From assembly GCF_011299595.1 (NCBI RefSeq), contig NZ_CP049867.1, forward strand, positions 2,542,001-2,606,000: a stretch of DNA of 64,000 nucleotides. The letters run 5' to 3'. The stretch is from Nocardioides sp. HDW12B (lineage in GTDB: Bacteria > Actinomycetota > Actinomycetes > Propionibacteriales > Nocardioidaceae). The notes below the pieces were generated by a model. That model saw only the letters and a list, made by a program, of their open reading frames with translations, was not told the DNA's origin and searched no databases. This document shows positions 1-7,714 of the stretch, piece after piece. A program made the position numbers and the translations under genes. The first letter of the stretch is position 1. Every line of letters starts with the position of its first letter.

Positions 1-557
1 TCGTGGAAGTCGTGCTCCTCGAACAGCGACGCCTCCCACTTCGCGGACTCCACGAGCGCCTCGGGCGTGGCCTTGCCGTACTTCTCCAGCAGCCGCGGGT
101 CCAGCGACCCGGCGTTGACGCCGATGCGGATCGACGTGCCGCGGTCCTTCGCGGCCTGCGCGATCTGCTTGACCTGGTCGTCGAACTTGCGGATGTTGCC
201 GGGGTTCACCCGGACGGCGGCGCAGCCGGCGTCGATCGCGGCGTAGACGTACTTCGGCTGGAAGTGGATGTCGGCGATCACCGGGATCTGCGACTTGGTG
301 GCGATCGCCGGCAGCGCCTCGGCGTCGTCGGCCGACGGGCACGCGACCCGCACGATGTCGCAGCCCGACGCGGTCAGCTCGGCGATCTGCTGCAGCGTCG
401 AGTTGATGTCCGAGGTCAACGTGGTGGTCATCGACTGCACCGAGACCGGGGCGTCGCCGCCGACCATCACCGAGCCGACCTTGATCTGGCGCGTCTTGCG
501 GCGCGGGGCCAGGACCGGAGGGGGTGCGGAGGGCATGCCGAGGTTGATCGCAGTCAC
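1..557 (-). CDS. ispG: 4-hydroxy-3-methylbut-2-enyl diphosphate synthase, N-terminal part
   Basis: Penultimate enzyme of the MEP isoprenoid pathway, an iron-sulfur enzyme converting MEcPP to HMBPP in the cytosol. Only about 185 N-terminal residues are present because the gene runs off the left edge; the C-terminal cluster-binding cysteines lie outside. The visible part has the family's opening (GTG start, then TAINLGMPS and a RKTRQIKVG stretch), the conserved VSVQSMTTT segment and VRVNPGN of the TIM barrel. It is last in a minus-strand run dxr - rip1 - ispG, the same order as in mycobacteria, so co-transcription is likely. The GTG at 557 is chosen because upstream sequence shows no family similarity. 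Confidence 0.95.
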   Translation of the reverse strand, partial: MTAINLGMPSAPPPVLAPRRKTRQIKVGSVMVGGDAPVSVQSMTTTLTSDINSTLQQIAELTASGCDIVRVACPSADDAEALPAIATKSQIPVIADIHFQPKYVYAAIDAGCAAVRVNPGNIRKFDDQVKQIAQAAKDRGTSIRIGVNAGSLDPRLLEKYGKATPEALVESAKWEASLFEEHDFH

Positions 558-603
558 GCCCCCAGGCTACTCGGACGCCGCGAGGCGACGGGCGCGAGAG
601 CCC

Positions 604-1905
604 CTAGACCTGGATGGGCACCACGATGTCGGCTGTGATGAGGATCAGGCCCATCACCAGCAACGACGCACCCACGACGTACGCCACCGGGAGGAGCTTG
701 GCGACGTCGACGAACCCGGGGTCGGGACGCCCGCGCACCCGGGCGACCCCGCGCCGCAGGCCCTCGTAGAGGGCGCCGGCGATGTGGCCGCCGTCCAGGG
801 GCAGCAGCGGGATGAAGTTGAACATGCCGACGAAGAGGTTGAGGCTCGCCAGCAGCCCGACCAGGAACACCAGCCGGTCGACCGCCGGGCTGGTCTGGTC
901 GCTGGTGACCTCGCCGGCCACCCGCCCCGCGCCGACGATGCTGACGGGGCTGTCGTCGGCGCGTTCCTCGAGACCGACCACGGCCTGGGCGACGTCGAAG
1001 ACCTTGACCGGCAGCCGCACCAGCGCCTGGGTGACGTCCCACGTCATGACGCCCATCTGCTCGCCGGTGTAGAGCAGACCCTGCTGCTCGCGCACGGCGG
1101 TCGGGGTGACGCCCAGGAAGCCGTCCTCGACGATGACCTCGCGGTCCTCGAGCGAGCGGACCAGGTTGACCGTCGTGCTGGTCTCCAGGGTCAGCTCCTG
1201 GCCGCCGCGCTCGACGACGATGGCGGCGCGTCCGTCGTCGTTGGACCGGATGAGCTGGACGACCTGGTCCCAGGAGTCGATCGGCTGGTCGTTGAAGCTG
1301 ACGATGCGGTCACCGGGACGGATGCCGGCCTCGGCGGCCGGCGAGGCCTCGTCCTCGGCGGTGCACTTCCGCGGCTGCTCCTCGGCGGTGATCACGCACT
1401 CCGAGACCGACTGGACGGTCGTGGTCGGCTCGGGCACGCCGTAGATGCCGAAGATCCCGGCGAACAGCAGGAACGCGATGACCAGGTTCACGGTCGGGCC
1501 GCCGGCCATCACGATCACCTTCTTCCACCACGGCAGGCGGTAGAAGAGGCGCTCCTCGTCGCCCGGCTTGATCAGCTCGGCCTCGGCGTGCCGGGCGTCG
1601 GAGATCAGCTGGGTGAACATGCCGGTGTTGCTCTGCCGGGGGCGGCCGAGCGGGTCGTCCTTGGCCGGCGGCAGCATCCCGACGAGCTTGACGTAGCCGC
1701 CGAGCGGGATCGCCTTGAGGCCGTACTCGGTCTCCCCGCGGTGGGTCGACCAGACCGTGCGGCCGAAGCCGACGAAGTACTGCGTCACCTTCACGCCGAA
1801 CTTCTTCGCCGGGACCATGTGGCCGACCTCGTGCAGGCCGATGGACACGGCCACGCCCACGGCGAACACGACCACGCCGAGCACGAACAGCAGGACTGTG
1901 ATCAC
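604..1905 (-). CDS. rip1: site-2 intramembrane zinc metalloprotease (M50, RseP/Rip1 type)
   Basis: Intramembrane protease that cleaves membrane-bound anti-sigma factors or similar substrates after a first extracytoplasmic cut. The 433-residue protein shows the zinc motif HEVGH at residues 25-29 in the first membrane helix, a central PDZ domain (about 165-250, with [16 protein letters not shown]), and the second S2P motif near the C terminus, [13 protein letters not shown], which supplies the third metal ligand. Hydrophobic segments flank both motifs. Its start overlaps the end of dxr by 4 bases, so the two are translationally coupled. Which anti-sigma factor it cleaves here cannot be told from the sequence. 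Confidence 0.95.
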   Translation of the reverse strand: MITVLLFVLGVVVFAVGVAVSIGLHEVGHMVPAKKFGVKVTQYFVGFGRTVWSTHRGETEYGLKAIPLGGYVKLVGMLPPAKDDPLGRPRQSNTGMFTQLISDARHAEAELIKPGDEERLFYRLPWWKKVIVMAGGPTVNLVIAFLLFAGIFGIYGVPEPTTTVQSVSECVITAEEQPRKCTAEDEASPAAEAGIRPGDRIVSFNDQPIDSWDQVVQLIRSNDDGRAAIVVERGGQELTLETSTTVNLVRSLEDREVIVEDGFLGVTPTAVREQQGLLYTGEQMGVMTWDVTQALVRLPVKVFDVAQAVVGLEERADDSPVSIVGAGRVAGEVTSDQTSPAVDRLVFLVGLLASLNLFVGMFNFIPLLPLDGGHIAGALYEGLRRGVARVRGRPDPGFVDVAKLLPVAYVVGASLLVMGLILITADIVVPIQV

Positions 1906-3050
1906 GGTGTCTCCGGCGTCTCGGGCGTCTCGGGCCCCGTCGGCAGCGTCGGTAGGGCCAGCAGGGTCTCGGCTCGCTCACGCGCCCAGGCGTCGGCGTG
2001 CAGCACCTGCGTCACCGTGAGCTCCTCGTCCGAGGGTACGCCCGGGTCCCGCAGCACCCGCTCGATCGTCGGCACGATGTCGGTGAAGCGCAGCCGGCCG
2101 TCGAGGAAGCGGGCCACGCAGACCTCGTTGGCGGCGTTGTAGACCGCCGGCATCACGCCGCCGGCGGCGCCGGCCTCCCGGGCCAGGCGCACGGCGGGGA
2201 ACGCCTCGTCGTCGAGCGGGATGAACTCCCAGACCTCCGGGCTGGTCCAGTCGACCGGCGCGGCGGCGCCCGGGATCCGGTCGGGCCAGCCGAGCCCCAG
2301 CGCGATGGGGATCAGCATCGACGGCGGCGAGGCCTGCAGCAGGGTGGAGCCGTCGACGAACTCGACCATCGAGTGCACCACCGAGGTGGGGTGGACCACC
2401 ACCTCGATCGCCTCGAAGGGGATGCCGAAGAGCAGGTGGGCCTCGATGACCTCGAGGCCCTTGTTGACCAGCGTCGCGGAGTTGACCGTGACGAGCGGGC
2501 CCATGGACCAGGTCGGGTGGTTCAGGGCGTCGGCGGGCGTGACCTCGTGCAGGTCGTCGCGGCTGCGCCCCCGGAACGGTCCCCCGCTCGCGGTGAGCAC
2601 GAGACGGCGTACCTCGTGGGCACGGCCGCCGCGCAGGCACTGCGCGAGCGCGGAGTGCTCGGAGTCGACGGCCACGATCTGCCCGGGCTTCGCCAGGCTC
2701 GTCACCACCGGTCCGCCGATGATCAACGACTCCTTGTTGGCCAGCGCCAGCGTCGTGCCGGCCTCCAGGGCCGCGACCGTGGGGCGCAGCCCCAGCGCGC
2801 CGCTGATGCCGTTGAGCACGACGTCGCACGCCATCGCGGCCGCCTCGACCGAGGCGTCCTCACCGGTGCCGTGGAAGGCGGGCGCGAACTCCGCCACCTG
2901 TTGCTCGAGCAGGTCGGGCCGGCTGCCGCCGGCCGTCAGGCCGACCACCCGGAACCGGTCGGGGTTGCGGCGGACGATCTCGAGCGCCTGGGTGCCGATC
3001 GAGCCGGTCGATCCCAGCACCACCACGTCACGTCGGTCGGGTCCGCTCAC
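1902..3050 (-). CDS. dxr: 1-deoxy-D-xylulose 5-phosphate reductoisomerase
   Basis: Second MEP-pathway enzyme: rearranges and reduces DXP to MEP using NADPH and a divalent metal. Visible motifs are the NADPH-binding GSTGSIG at the N terminus, LANKESLI, the metal and substrate motif SEHSA, and NHPTWSMG. The GTG at 3050 gives 382 residues, normal for the family; the open frame extends further upstream but without family sequence. The C terminus is unusual, ending in an ETP-rich tail ([11 protein letters not shown]) that overlaps the rip1 start. First gene of the dxr-rip1-ispG run; the 120-bp gap upstream separates it from a plus-strand gene. Confidence 0.96.
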   Translation of the reverse strand: MSGPDRRDVVVLGSTGSIGTQALEIVRRNPDRFRVVGLTAGGSRPDLLEQQVAEFAPAFHGTGEDASVEAAAMACDVVLNGISGALGLRPTVAALEAGTTLALANKESLIIGGPVVTSLAKPGQIVAVDSEHSALAQCLRGGRAHEVRRLVLTASGGPFRGRSRDDLHEVTPADALNHPTWSMGPLVTVNSATLVNKGLEVIEAHLLFGIPFEAIEVVVHPTSVVHSMVEFVDGSTLLQASPPSMLIPIALGLGWPDRIPGAAAPVDWTSPEVWEFIPLDDEAFPAVRLAREAGAAGGVMPAVYNAANEVCVARFLDGRLRFTDIVPTIERVLRDPGVPSDEELTVTQVLHADAWARERAETLLALPTLPTGPETPETPETP

Positions 3051-3122
3051 CTGCGCCTCACGGCTCCTTCCGGGTTTCCGGGCTTCCTTGCGTTGCTCCC
3101 GCGCGGGAGGGGCCCGCGGCCC

Positions 3123-3128
3123 TAGTCT
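3123..3128 (+). promoter_or_regulatory. possible -10 element (TAGTCT) for the small membrane protein gene
   Basis: TAGTCT lies 42 bases before the ATG at 3171 in an otherwise very GC-rich divergent gap and fits the actinobacterial TAnnnT -10 pattern. No convincing -35 box is visible at the right distance, so this is a weak prediction. Confidence 0.25.
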
Positions 3129-3170
3129 GGACGACGACCGATCCCGACCCTGCCCCGGACGGAGACTGCC

Positions 3171-3467
3171 ATGGGTGTGTCCGCCACCGGCCAGGGGATG
3201 CACATGTCGGCGGTGCGCAACGGCGTCGCGATCGCGACGGTGATCCTGGCGCTGTTCTTCTACCTGTACGGCCCGCCGCTGACCGACAAGATGCGCGCCG
3301 CGGCCAACGCCCGCTGCAACGAGCTCACCGGGAGCACATTCCGCAGCTACCGGCTGGTCTGGGAGACCACCACCTTCTCGGGCGTCGACGTGCCCCACTG
3401 GCAGTGCTACCCGGTCGGCAAGCCGGTCTCGGAGAGCGTCGACCTCGGCTGGTGGGTCGACTTCTGA
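3171..3467 (+). CDS. small membrane-anchored protein of unknown function
   Basis: I do not recognise the family. The 98-residue product has one predicted membrane segment near the N terminus ([16 protein letters not shown]) and a polar domain with two cysteines that probably faces outside. The ATG at 3171 is taken as start; the in-frame ATGs at 3198 and 3204 (residues 10 and 12) are alternatives that would still keep the hydrophobic segment. It stands alone, divergent from dxr, and a GNAT gene follows within about 30 bases on the same strand, so the two may be co-transcribed. Confidence 0.6.
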   Translation: MGVSATGQGMHMSAVRNGVAIATVILALFFYLYGPPLTDKMRAAANARCNELTGSTFRSYRLVWETTTFSGVDVPHWQCYPVGKPVSESVDLGWWVDF

Positions 3468-3493
3468 GCGGTGGGACGCATCGCCCCCCAGCG

Positions 3494-3982
3494 GTGGTGC
3501 GCCCGGCGGTCGCGGCCGACGTGCCGCGCATCTGCGAGATCTGCGCCGCAGGCTTCGCCGCCAGCTCGGCGGGCCTGCTCCCCGCGCGCGTGGTGGCGGC
3601 GCGGACCGCGACCTACTACGACCGGGAGCGCGTGGTCGCGGAGATCGGTCCCGGCCCGGCCGGGTGGCTGGGGTACGTCGTCGCCGAGTCGGGCGACAGT
3701 GTCGTCGGCGCCGCGGGCGGCAGCGTGGTGGACCGGGTCGGCCACCTGCTCGTGCTCTACCTGGACCTGGACCGTCGCGGGCTCGGCCTCGGGACGGCGC
3801 TGCTCGACCACGTGAGCGGGCAGCACCGGACGAGCGGGGCGACGCACCAGCGCGTGAGCGTCACCGAGGGCAACGAGATGGCGCTGCCCTTCTACCGACG
3901 CCACGGGTTCGAGGTGACCGGCCACGAGCCGTTCGGCGCCGGGACCGACGCCCGCTCCCTCGTCCTCGAGCGGCCGCTCTAG
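3494..3982 (+). CDS. GNAT-family N-acetyltransferase
   Basis: Predicted acetyl-CoA-dependent acetyltransferase of unknown acceptor. The fold's motif A is clear as [19 protein letters not shown] (R/QxxGxG/A type acetyl-CoA loop), followed by the motif B region [11 protein letters not shown]. The N terminus [10 protein letters not shown] is the usual first strand of GNAT proteins, so the GTG at 3494 (or 3497) is preferred over the longer open frame, which overlaps the preceding gene. The product is about 162 residues, typical for the family. Its stop codon overlaps, on the opposite strand, the stop of the VOC remnant at 3979. Confidence 0.8.
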   Translation: MVRPAVAADVPRICEICAAGFAASSAGLLPARVVAARTATYYDRERVVAEIGPGPAGWLGYVVAESGDSVVGAAGGSVVDRVGHLLVLYLDLDRRGLGLGTALLDHVSGQHRTSGATHQRVSVTEGNEMALPFYRRHGFEVTGHEPFGAGTDARSLVLERPL

Positions 3983-4302
3983 CCCCAGTTCTCGGCCCTG
4001 GTCAGGCAGAACAGGTGCCCGCTGGGGTCGCGCAGCACCCGCCAGGTCTCCCCCGGCTGCGGGTCCACCACCGTCGCCCCGAGCCCCGTGGCCGTCGTCT
4101 GCGCCTCGTCGAGGTCGGCGACCGCGAGGTCGAGGTGGAACTGCTTGCCGCCGCCCTCGTCGGGCCACGAGGGCGGCTGGTAGCCGTCGACCCTCCCGAA
4201 GCCGAGCGCGTGCGTCGGGCATGGGAAGGGCTCCTCGTGTCGGTGCAGCTGCCCCCACCCTGCGCCCGATCGCCACGCAGGTCCAGGCCCGGGGCCCAGA
4301 CG
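3979..4302 (-). pseudogene. remnant of a VOC (glyoxalase-like) protein, C-terminal half only
   Basis: Directly after the TGA of the VOC gene at 4303 the same reading frame stays open for 107 codons. Its last ~73 residues are a recognisable half of a VOC domain (KQFHLDLAVADLDEA, then ATVVDPQ, ETWRVLRDPSGHLFCL, ending ENWG). The 34 codons before that look like non-coding GC-rich sequence and hold no ATG or GTG, so no independent start is visible. Most simply this is a decayed or truncated second VOC gene. A rarer possibility is a two-domain VOC protein split by an in-frame TGA. Confidence 0.6.
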
Positions 4303-4677
4303 TCAGGACGGGAGCGGTGAGCCCACCCGGACGAGGTTGCCGCTCGGGTCGACCACGGCGAACTCGCGGATGCCGTCGTCGGTGTCGACCGGGTCCGTGA
4401 TCCGGCTCCCGGTGGCGAGATCGGGGACGACCAGGGTCGCCCACTCCTCGTGCAGCGCCCGGGCGTCCTCGACGTAGGCGTAGCAGCCGCACGCCGTGCT
4501 CAGCGGGTCGACGTCCGGGTCGGCGTAGAAGTGCAGCCACAGGTCACCGCGCCGGAGGATGCAGTAGCCGTAGGTCTCCGGCGGCTCGCCGACGCTGACG
4601 AACCCGAGCCGTCCCCAGAACCGGAGCGTCTCCTCCAGGTCGCGACCGGGCAGGACCGGCACGGTCCCCTCGCTCAC
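4303..4677 (-). CDS. VOC-family protein resembling bleomycin-resistance/glyoxalase proteins
   Basis: A 124-residue single-domain VOC protein. The N-terminal half carries VPVLPGRDLEETLRFWGRLG and the WLHFYADPDVDP segment, the C-terminal half FAVVDPSGNLVRVGSP, which matches the paired beta-alpha-beta-beta-beta layout of bleomycin-binding proteins. These bind small molecules or metals, and the ligand here is unknown. The GTG at 4677 forms a GTGA overlap with the upstream dehydrogenase stop, so translation is coupled. The resistance role is only a family-level suggestion. Confidence 0.8.
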   Translation of the reverse strand: MSEGTVPVLPGRDLEETLRFWGRLGFVSVGEPPETYGYCILRRGDLWLHFYADPDVDPLSTACGCYAYVEDARALHEEWATLVVPDLATGSRITDPVDTDDGIREFAVVDPSGNLVRVGSPLPS

Positions 4678-5903
4678 GACTGCTCCCGCTGCCCCCAGGG
4701 CGCGCCGTACTCGGTGAGCAGGTCCAGGAACGGCACCGCGTCGAAGGCCTCCGGACCGAGCACCCCCGTGCCGGTCCAGTCGCCGCGGGCGAGCAGCTCG
4801 AGGGCGATCACCGGGTTGACGGCGGTCTGCCACACCACGCACTGGTGGCCGTACTCGCTCATCGTCCACTCGTTGTCGACGACGTGGTAGAGGTACGTCG
4901 AGCGCGGCTGACCGTCCTTTCCTGTGCCGGTGACATGAAGTCCGGCGCAGGTCTTGCCCTTCATACGCGGCCCGACGGTCGCGGGGTCGGGGAGCACCGC
5001 CGCGACCACGTCACGCGGCGAGACCTCGACACCCTTGACGCGGACCTTCTCCGTGCTGTCGAGCCCGAGCGTGTGGAGCACCTTGAGGATGGTGATGAAC
5101 TCGTCGCCGAGGCCGTACTTGAAGGTGGCGCGCTTGCAGTCGACCCAGCGCGGCATGAGGAGCACCTCCTCGTGCTCGACGTTGACGCACTCCACCGGTC
5201 CGATGCCCTCGGGGAAGTCGAAGACCTCGGGCTCGCTGAACGGCGGGGTGGTGAACCAGCCGCCGTCGACGTCCGCGCGGTCCTTCTCGTAGATCACCGG
5301 CGGGTTGAGGCACTCCTCGATCGTGGTCCACATCGAGAACGACGGCGCGAAGACCTCGTTGCCGGCGTCGTCGGTGACCACGAGGTTCGCCCCGTCTCGG
5401 GTGCCGAGCTCGTCGATGTCGCTGAAGAGGTGGTCGGCGGCGTAGCGGGCGAACACGTCGGAGAGCCCGGGCTCCACGCCGATCCCGACCAGCGCCAGGC
5501 GTCCGGCGCTCTCCCAGTCGCCGGCGACCGCGAACTGCTCGTCGCCCAGCTTCACCCCGACCTTCTCGTACGGCGACTCCGGGTGCGGCTTCGACAGCGA
5601 CATGGCCATGTCGAGGTAGTCGGCGCCCGCGGCGAACGCACCGTCGAAGAGCGGCATGTTGAAGACCGGGTCGACCGCGTTCATCACGTGGGTGATCCGG
5701 TGCTCACGGCACACCGCGGCCACCGCCTCGGCGTCGGAGGCGTCGATCCGCGCGGCGACGAACCGGTCGTCCGCCTCGGCCGCCCGCCGCGCCTTCGCCT
5801 CATCGTAGTCGGCGACCACGACCTGCTCGAAGAAGTCGCGCCGGGCCGCGATGGCCGCGAAGGCACCGCCGACGCCGCCGGCGCCGACCAGGAGGATCCT
5901 CAC
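4674..5903 (-). CDS. saccharopine dehydrogenase-family oxidoreductase
   Basis: NAD(P)-dependent oxidoreductase of 409 residues. It opens with a Rossmann motif (MRILLVGAGGVGGAFA), followed by VADYDEAKARR, a typical second strand and helix. The C-terminal catalytic region keeps saccharopine-dehydrogenase features such as GIGVEPGLSDVFARYAADHL. Relatives act on saccharopine, carboxynorspermidine or lysine-derived imines. It lies next to a polyamine catabolic locus, so a polyamine or lysine-related substrate is plausible, but this is inferred from context. It is coupled to the downstream VOC gene by overlap and separated from the dehydrogenase gene upstream by a repeat-like spacer. Confidence 0.85.
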   Translation of the reverse strand: MRILLVGAGGVGGAFAAIAARRDFFEQVVVADYDEAKARRAAEADDRFVAARIDASDAEAVAAVCREHRITHVMNAVDPVFNMPLFDGAFAAGADYLDMAMSLSKPHPESPYEKVGVKLGDEQFAVAGDWESAGRLALVGIGVEPGLSDVFARYAADHLFSDIDELGTRDGANLVVTDDAGNEVFAPSFSMWTTIEECLNPPVIYEKDRADVDGGWFTTPPFSEPEVFDFPEGIGPVECVNVEHEEVLLMPRWVDCKRATFKYGLGDEFITILKVLHTLGLDSTEKVRVKGVEVSPRDVVAAVLPDPATVGPRMKGKTCAGLHVTGTGKDGQPRSTYLYHVVDNEWTMSEYGHQCVVWQTAVNPVIALELLARGDWTGTGVLGPEAFDAVPFLDLLTEYGAPWGQREQS

Positions 5904-6092
5904 AACAGTTGGCCCTTCATCTCGTTTCGATAGGCTCGCGCGCTTCTCGCCAGTTCACTCGGCCCCGTCGCGGGGTCTGCTGCCGTCTCACCGGGTCTCG
6001 ACCCGCGGGTCACGACCTCGTTCCTCGGTCGTGCCGCTTGCTCGACCTGCCTCGCGACGCTTCGCGCTCGTCCCTCGCGCGAAGCTGCTCGG
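5904..6092. repeat. hairpin-rich intergenic spacer, probably a degenerate REP-like element
   Basis: This 189-bp spacer between two minus-strand genes contains no gene. It holds successive inverted repeats: CCCCG/CGGGG (5963-5967 and 5971-5975), CGGGTC/GACCCG (5992-5997 and 6000-6005) and CACGACC/GGTCGTG (6011-6017 and 6027-6033). It also has TTTCGATAGGCTCGC near one end and TGCTCGACC near the other. The last pair recalls dispersed repeats common between genes in Nocardioides genomes, but I cannot search for other copies. It may also end transcription from the dehydrogenase gene. Confidence 0.45.
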
Positions 6093-7523
6093 TCACTCGC
6101 CGATGTACGACATGACGTGCTTGATGCGCGTGTAGTCCTCGAGGCCGTACATCGACAGGTCCTTGCCGTAGCCGGAGTGCTTGAAGCCGCCGTGCGGCAT
6201 CTCGGACACGAACGGGATGTGGGTGTTGATCCACACCGCGCCGAAGTCGAGCCGGCGCGAGACCCGCAGCGCGCGGGCGTGGTCCTTGGTCCAGACCGAG
6301 GAGGCCAGGCCGTACTGCACGTCGTTGGCCCAGCGCAGCGCCTCGGCCTCGTCGGAGAACTTCTGCACGGTCATCACCGGGCCGAAGATCTCGGACTGGA
6401 TCTGCTCGTCGCCCTGCTGCAGGCCGGCCAGCACGGTCGGGTCGTAGAAGTAGCCGGCGTCGCCGTGGCGGGTGCCGCCGGTGACGACGCGGGCGTGGTC
6501 GGGCAGGCGGTCGACCATGCCAGTCACGTGGGCCAGCTGGTTCTCGTTGTTCAGCGGGCCGTAGTAGGTGCCCTCGGCGGCGGGGTCGCCGGTCGGCATG
6601 CCCTGCGCGGCCTCGGCCAGCGCGGCGACGAAGTCGTCGTGGATGCCGGCCTGCACGAGCACGCGGGTGGCGGCGGTGCAGTCCTGGCCGGCGTTGAAGA
6701 GCCCGGCGCCGGCGATGCCCTCGGCGGCCGCGGCGATGTCGGCGTCGTCGAACACGACCACCGGCGCCTTGCCGCCGAGCTCGAGGTGCACGCGCTTGAG
6801 GTCGCGGGAGGCGGACTCGGCGACCTGCATGCCGGCGCGCACCGAGCCGGTGATCGCGACCATCTGCGGGGTCTTGTGCTCCACCAGGGCGCGGCCGGTG
6901 TCCCGGTCGCCGCAGACCACGTTGAGCACGCCCGGCGGCAGGAACTCCTGGGCGATCTCCGCCAGCAGGGTCGAGGAGGCCGGGGTGGTGTCCGAGGGCT
7001 TGAGCACGACAGTGTTGCCGGCGGCGAGCGCGGGCGCGATCTTCCAGATCATCATCAGCAGCGGGTAGTTCCACGGCGTCACCTGCCCGACGACGCCGAT
7101 CGGCTCGCGCCGCACCCAGGAGGTGTGGTCGGCCATGTACTCGCCCGCCGAGGAGCCGCCGAGCACCCGGGCCGCGCCGGCGAAGAACTTGAAGTGGTCG
7201 GAGGCGTAGGGCATCTCCTCGTCCATCGTGACGCCGAGGGGCTTGCCGGTGTCCTTGCACTCGACGGCGTTGATCTCCTCGATCCGCTCCTCGATGGCGC
7301 CGGCCAGCTTGAGCAGCGCGTGCGAGCGGTCCTGCGGCGTGGCGTAGCCCCAGCCGTCGAAGGCAGCGTCCGCGGCGGCGTAGGCGCGGTCGACGTCCTC
7401 CGGCCCCGACTTCGGCGCGGAGGCGTAGGCCTGCCCGGTGGTCGGGTCGATGACGTCGTACGTCTCCCCCGAGGCCGCGTCCACGAGCTCGCCGTTCACG
7501 ATGTTGCGGAAGTTCTGAGTCAT
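6093..7523 (-). CDS. patD: gamma-aminobutyraldehyde dehydrogenase
   Basis: Oxidises 4-aminobutanal (from putrescine) to GABA with NAD. The 476-residue protein is a class I aldehyde dehydrogenase. It has the glutamate-containing ELGGKAP motif and the catalytic cysteine in FNAGQDCTAATR; the run LGGKAPVVVFDDADI and the GQDCTA cysteine loop closely resemble E. coli PatD (YdcW). The ATG at 7523 begins the conserved QNFRNIVNGE; upstream codons in the open frame are not protein-like. It is transcribed divergently from the aminotransferase that would make its aldehyde substrate, with a shared operator-like element between them. Confidence 0.92.
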   Translation of the reverse strand: MTQNFRNIVNGELVDAASGETYDVIDPTTGQAYASAPKSGPEDVDRAYAAADAAFDGWGYATPQDRSHALLKLAGAIEERIEEINAVECKDTGKPLGVTMDEEMPYASDHFKFFAGAARVLGGSSAGEYMADHTSWVRREPIGVVGQVTPWNYPLLMMIWKIAPALAAGNTVVLKPSDTTPASSTLLAEIAQEFLPPGVLNVVCGDRDTGRALVEHKTPQMVAITGSVRAGMQVAESASRDLKRVHLELGGKAPVVVFDDADIAAAAEGIAGAGLFNAGQDCTAATRVLVQAGIHDDFVAALAEAAQGMPTGDPAAEGTYYGPLNNENQLAHVTGMVDRLPDHARVVTGGTRHGDAGYFYDPTVLAGLQQGDEQIQSEIFGPVMTVQKFSDEAEALRWANDVQYGLASSVWTKDHARALRVSRRLDFGAVWINTHIPFVSEMPHGGFKHSGYGKDLSMYGLEDYTRIKHVMSYIGE

Positions 7524-7571
7524 AGGCGGCAGCCTAGCCAGGCACAGCCTGTCGCGGAACCCGCTCCCGAC

Positions 7572-7646
7572 GATGGAATCCGAAGTTTTCGGCCCCGTCA
7601 TCTCGCAGAAGTGCCGTCGTGCGGCAACCATGACAACGGATTTCGG
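7572..7646. promoter_or_regulatory. operator-like elements in the patD/aminotransferase divergent region
   Basis: Between the two divergent starts are an inverted repeat CCGAA-GTT-TTCGG (7580-7592), a second TGCCG-TCGTG-CGGCA (7612-7626), and a 16-bp stretch CCGTCGTGCGGCAACC (7614-7629) followed by ACGGAT (7636-7641). The 16-mer recurs with two mismatches, again followed by ACGGA, in the other divergent region of this locus (13388-13403). The pairing suggests a binding site for the locus-encoded Lrp-type regulator, which is an inference. Confidence 0.5.
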
Positions 7647-7714
7647 GGCGGCGGGCTTGCCGAAAGGTCGCGTTGCAGCCACCATGGAGGGACCACGAAC
7701 CCCAGGAGCATCTC

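Noticed and set aside
4303-4677. Calling the VOC gene a bleomycin-resistance determinant
   Set aside because: Only fold-level similarity is visible; VOC proteins have many functions and no resistance context is present.
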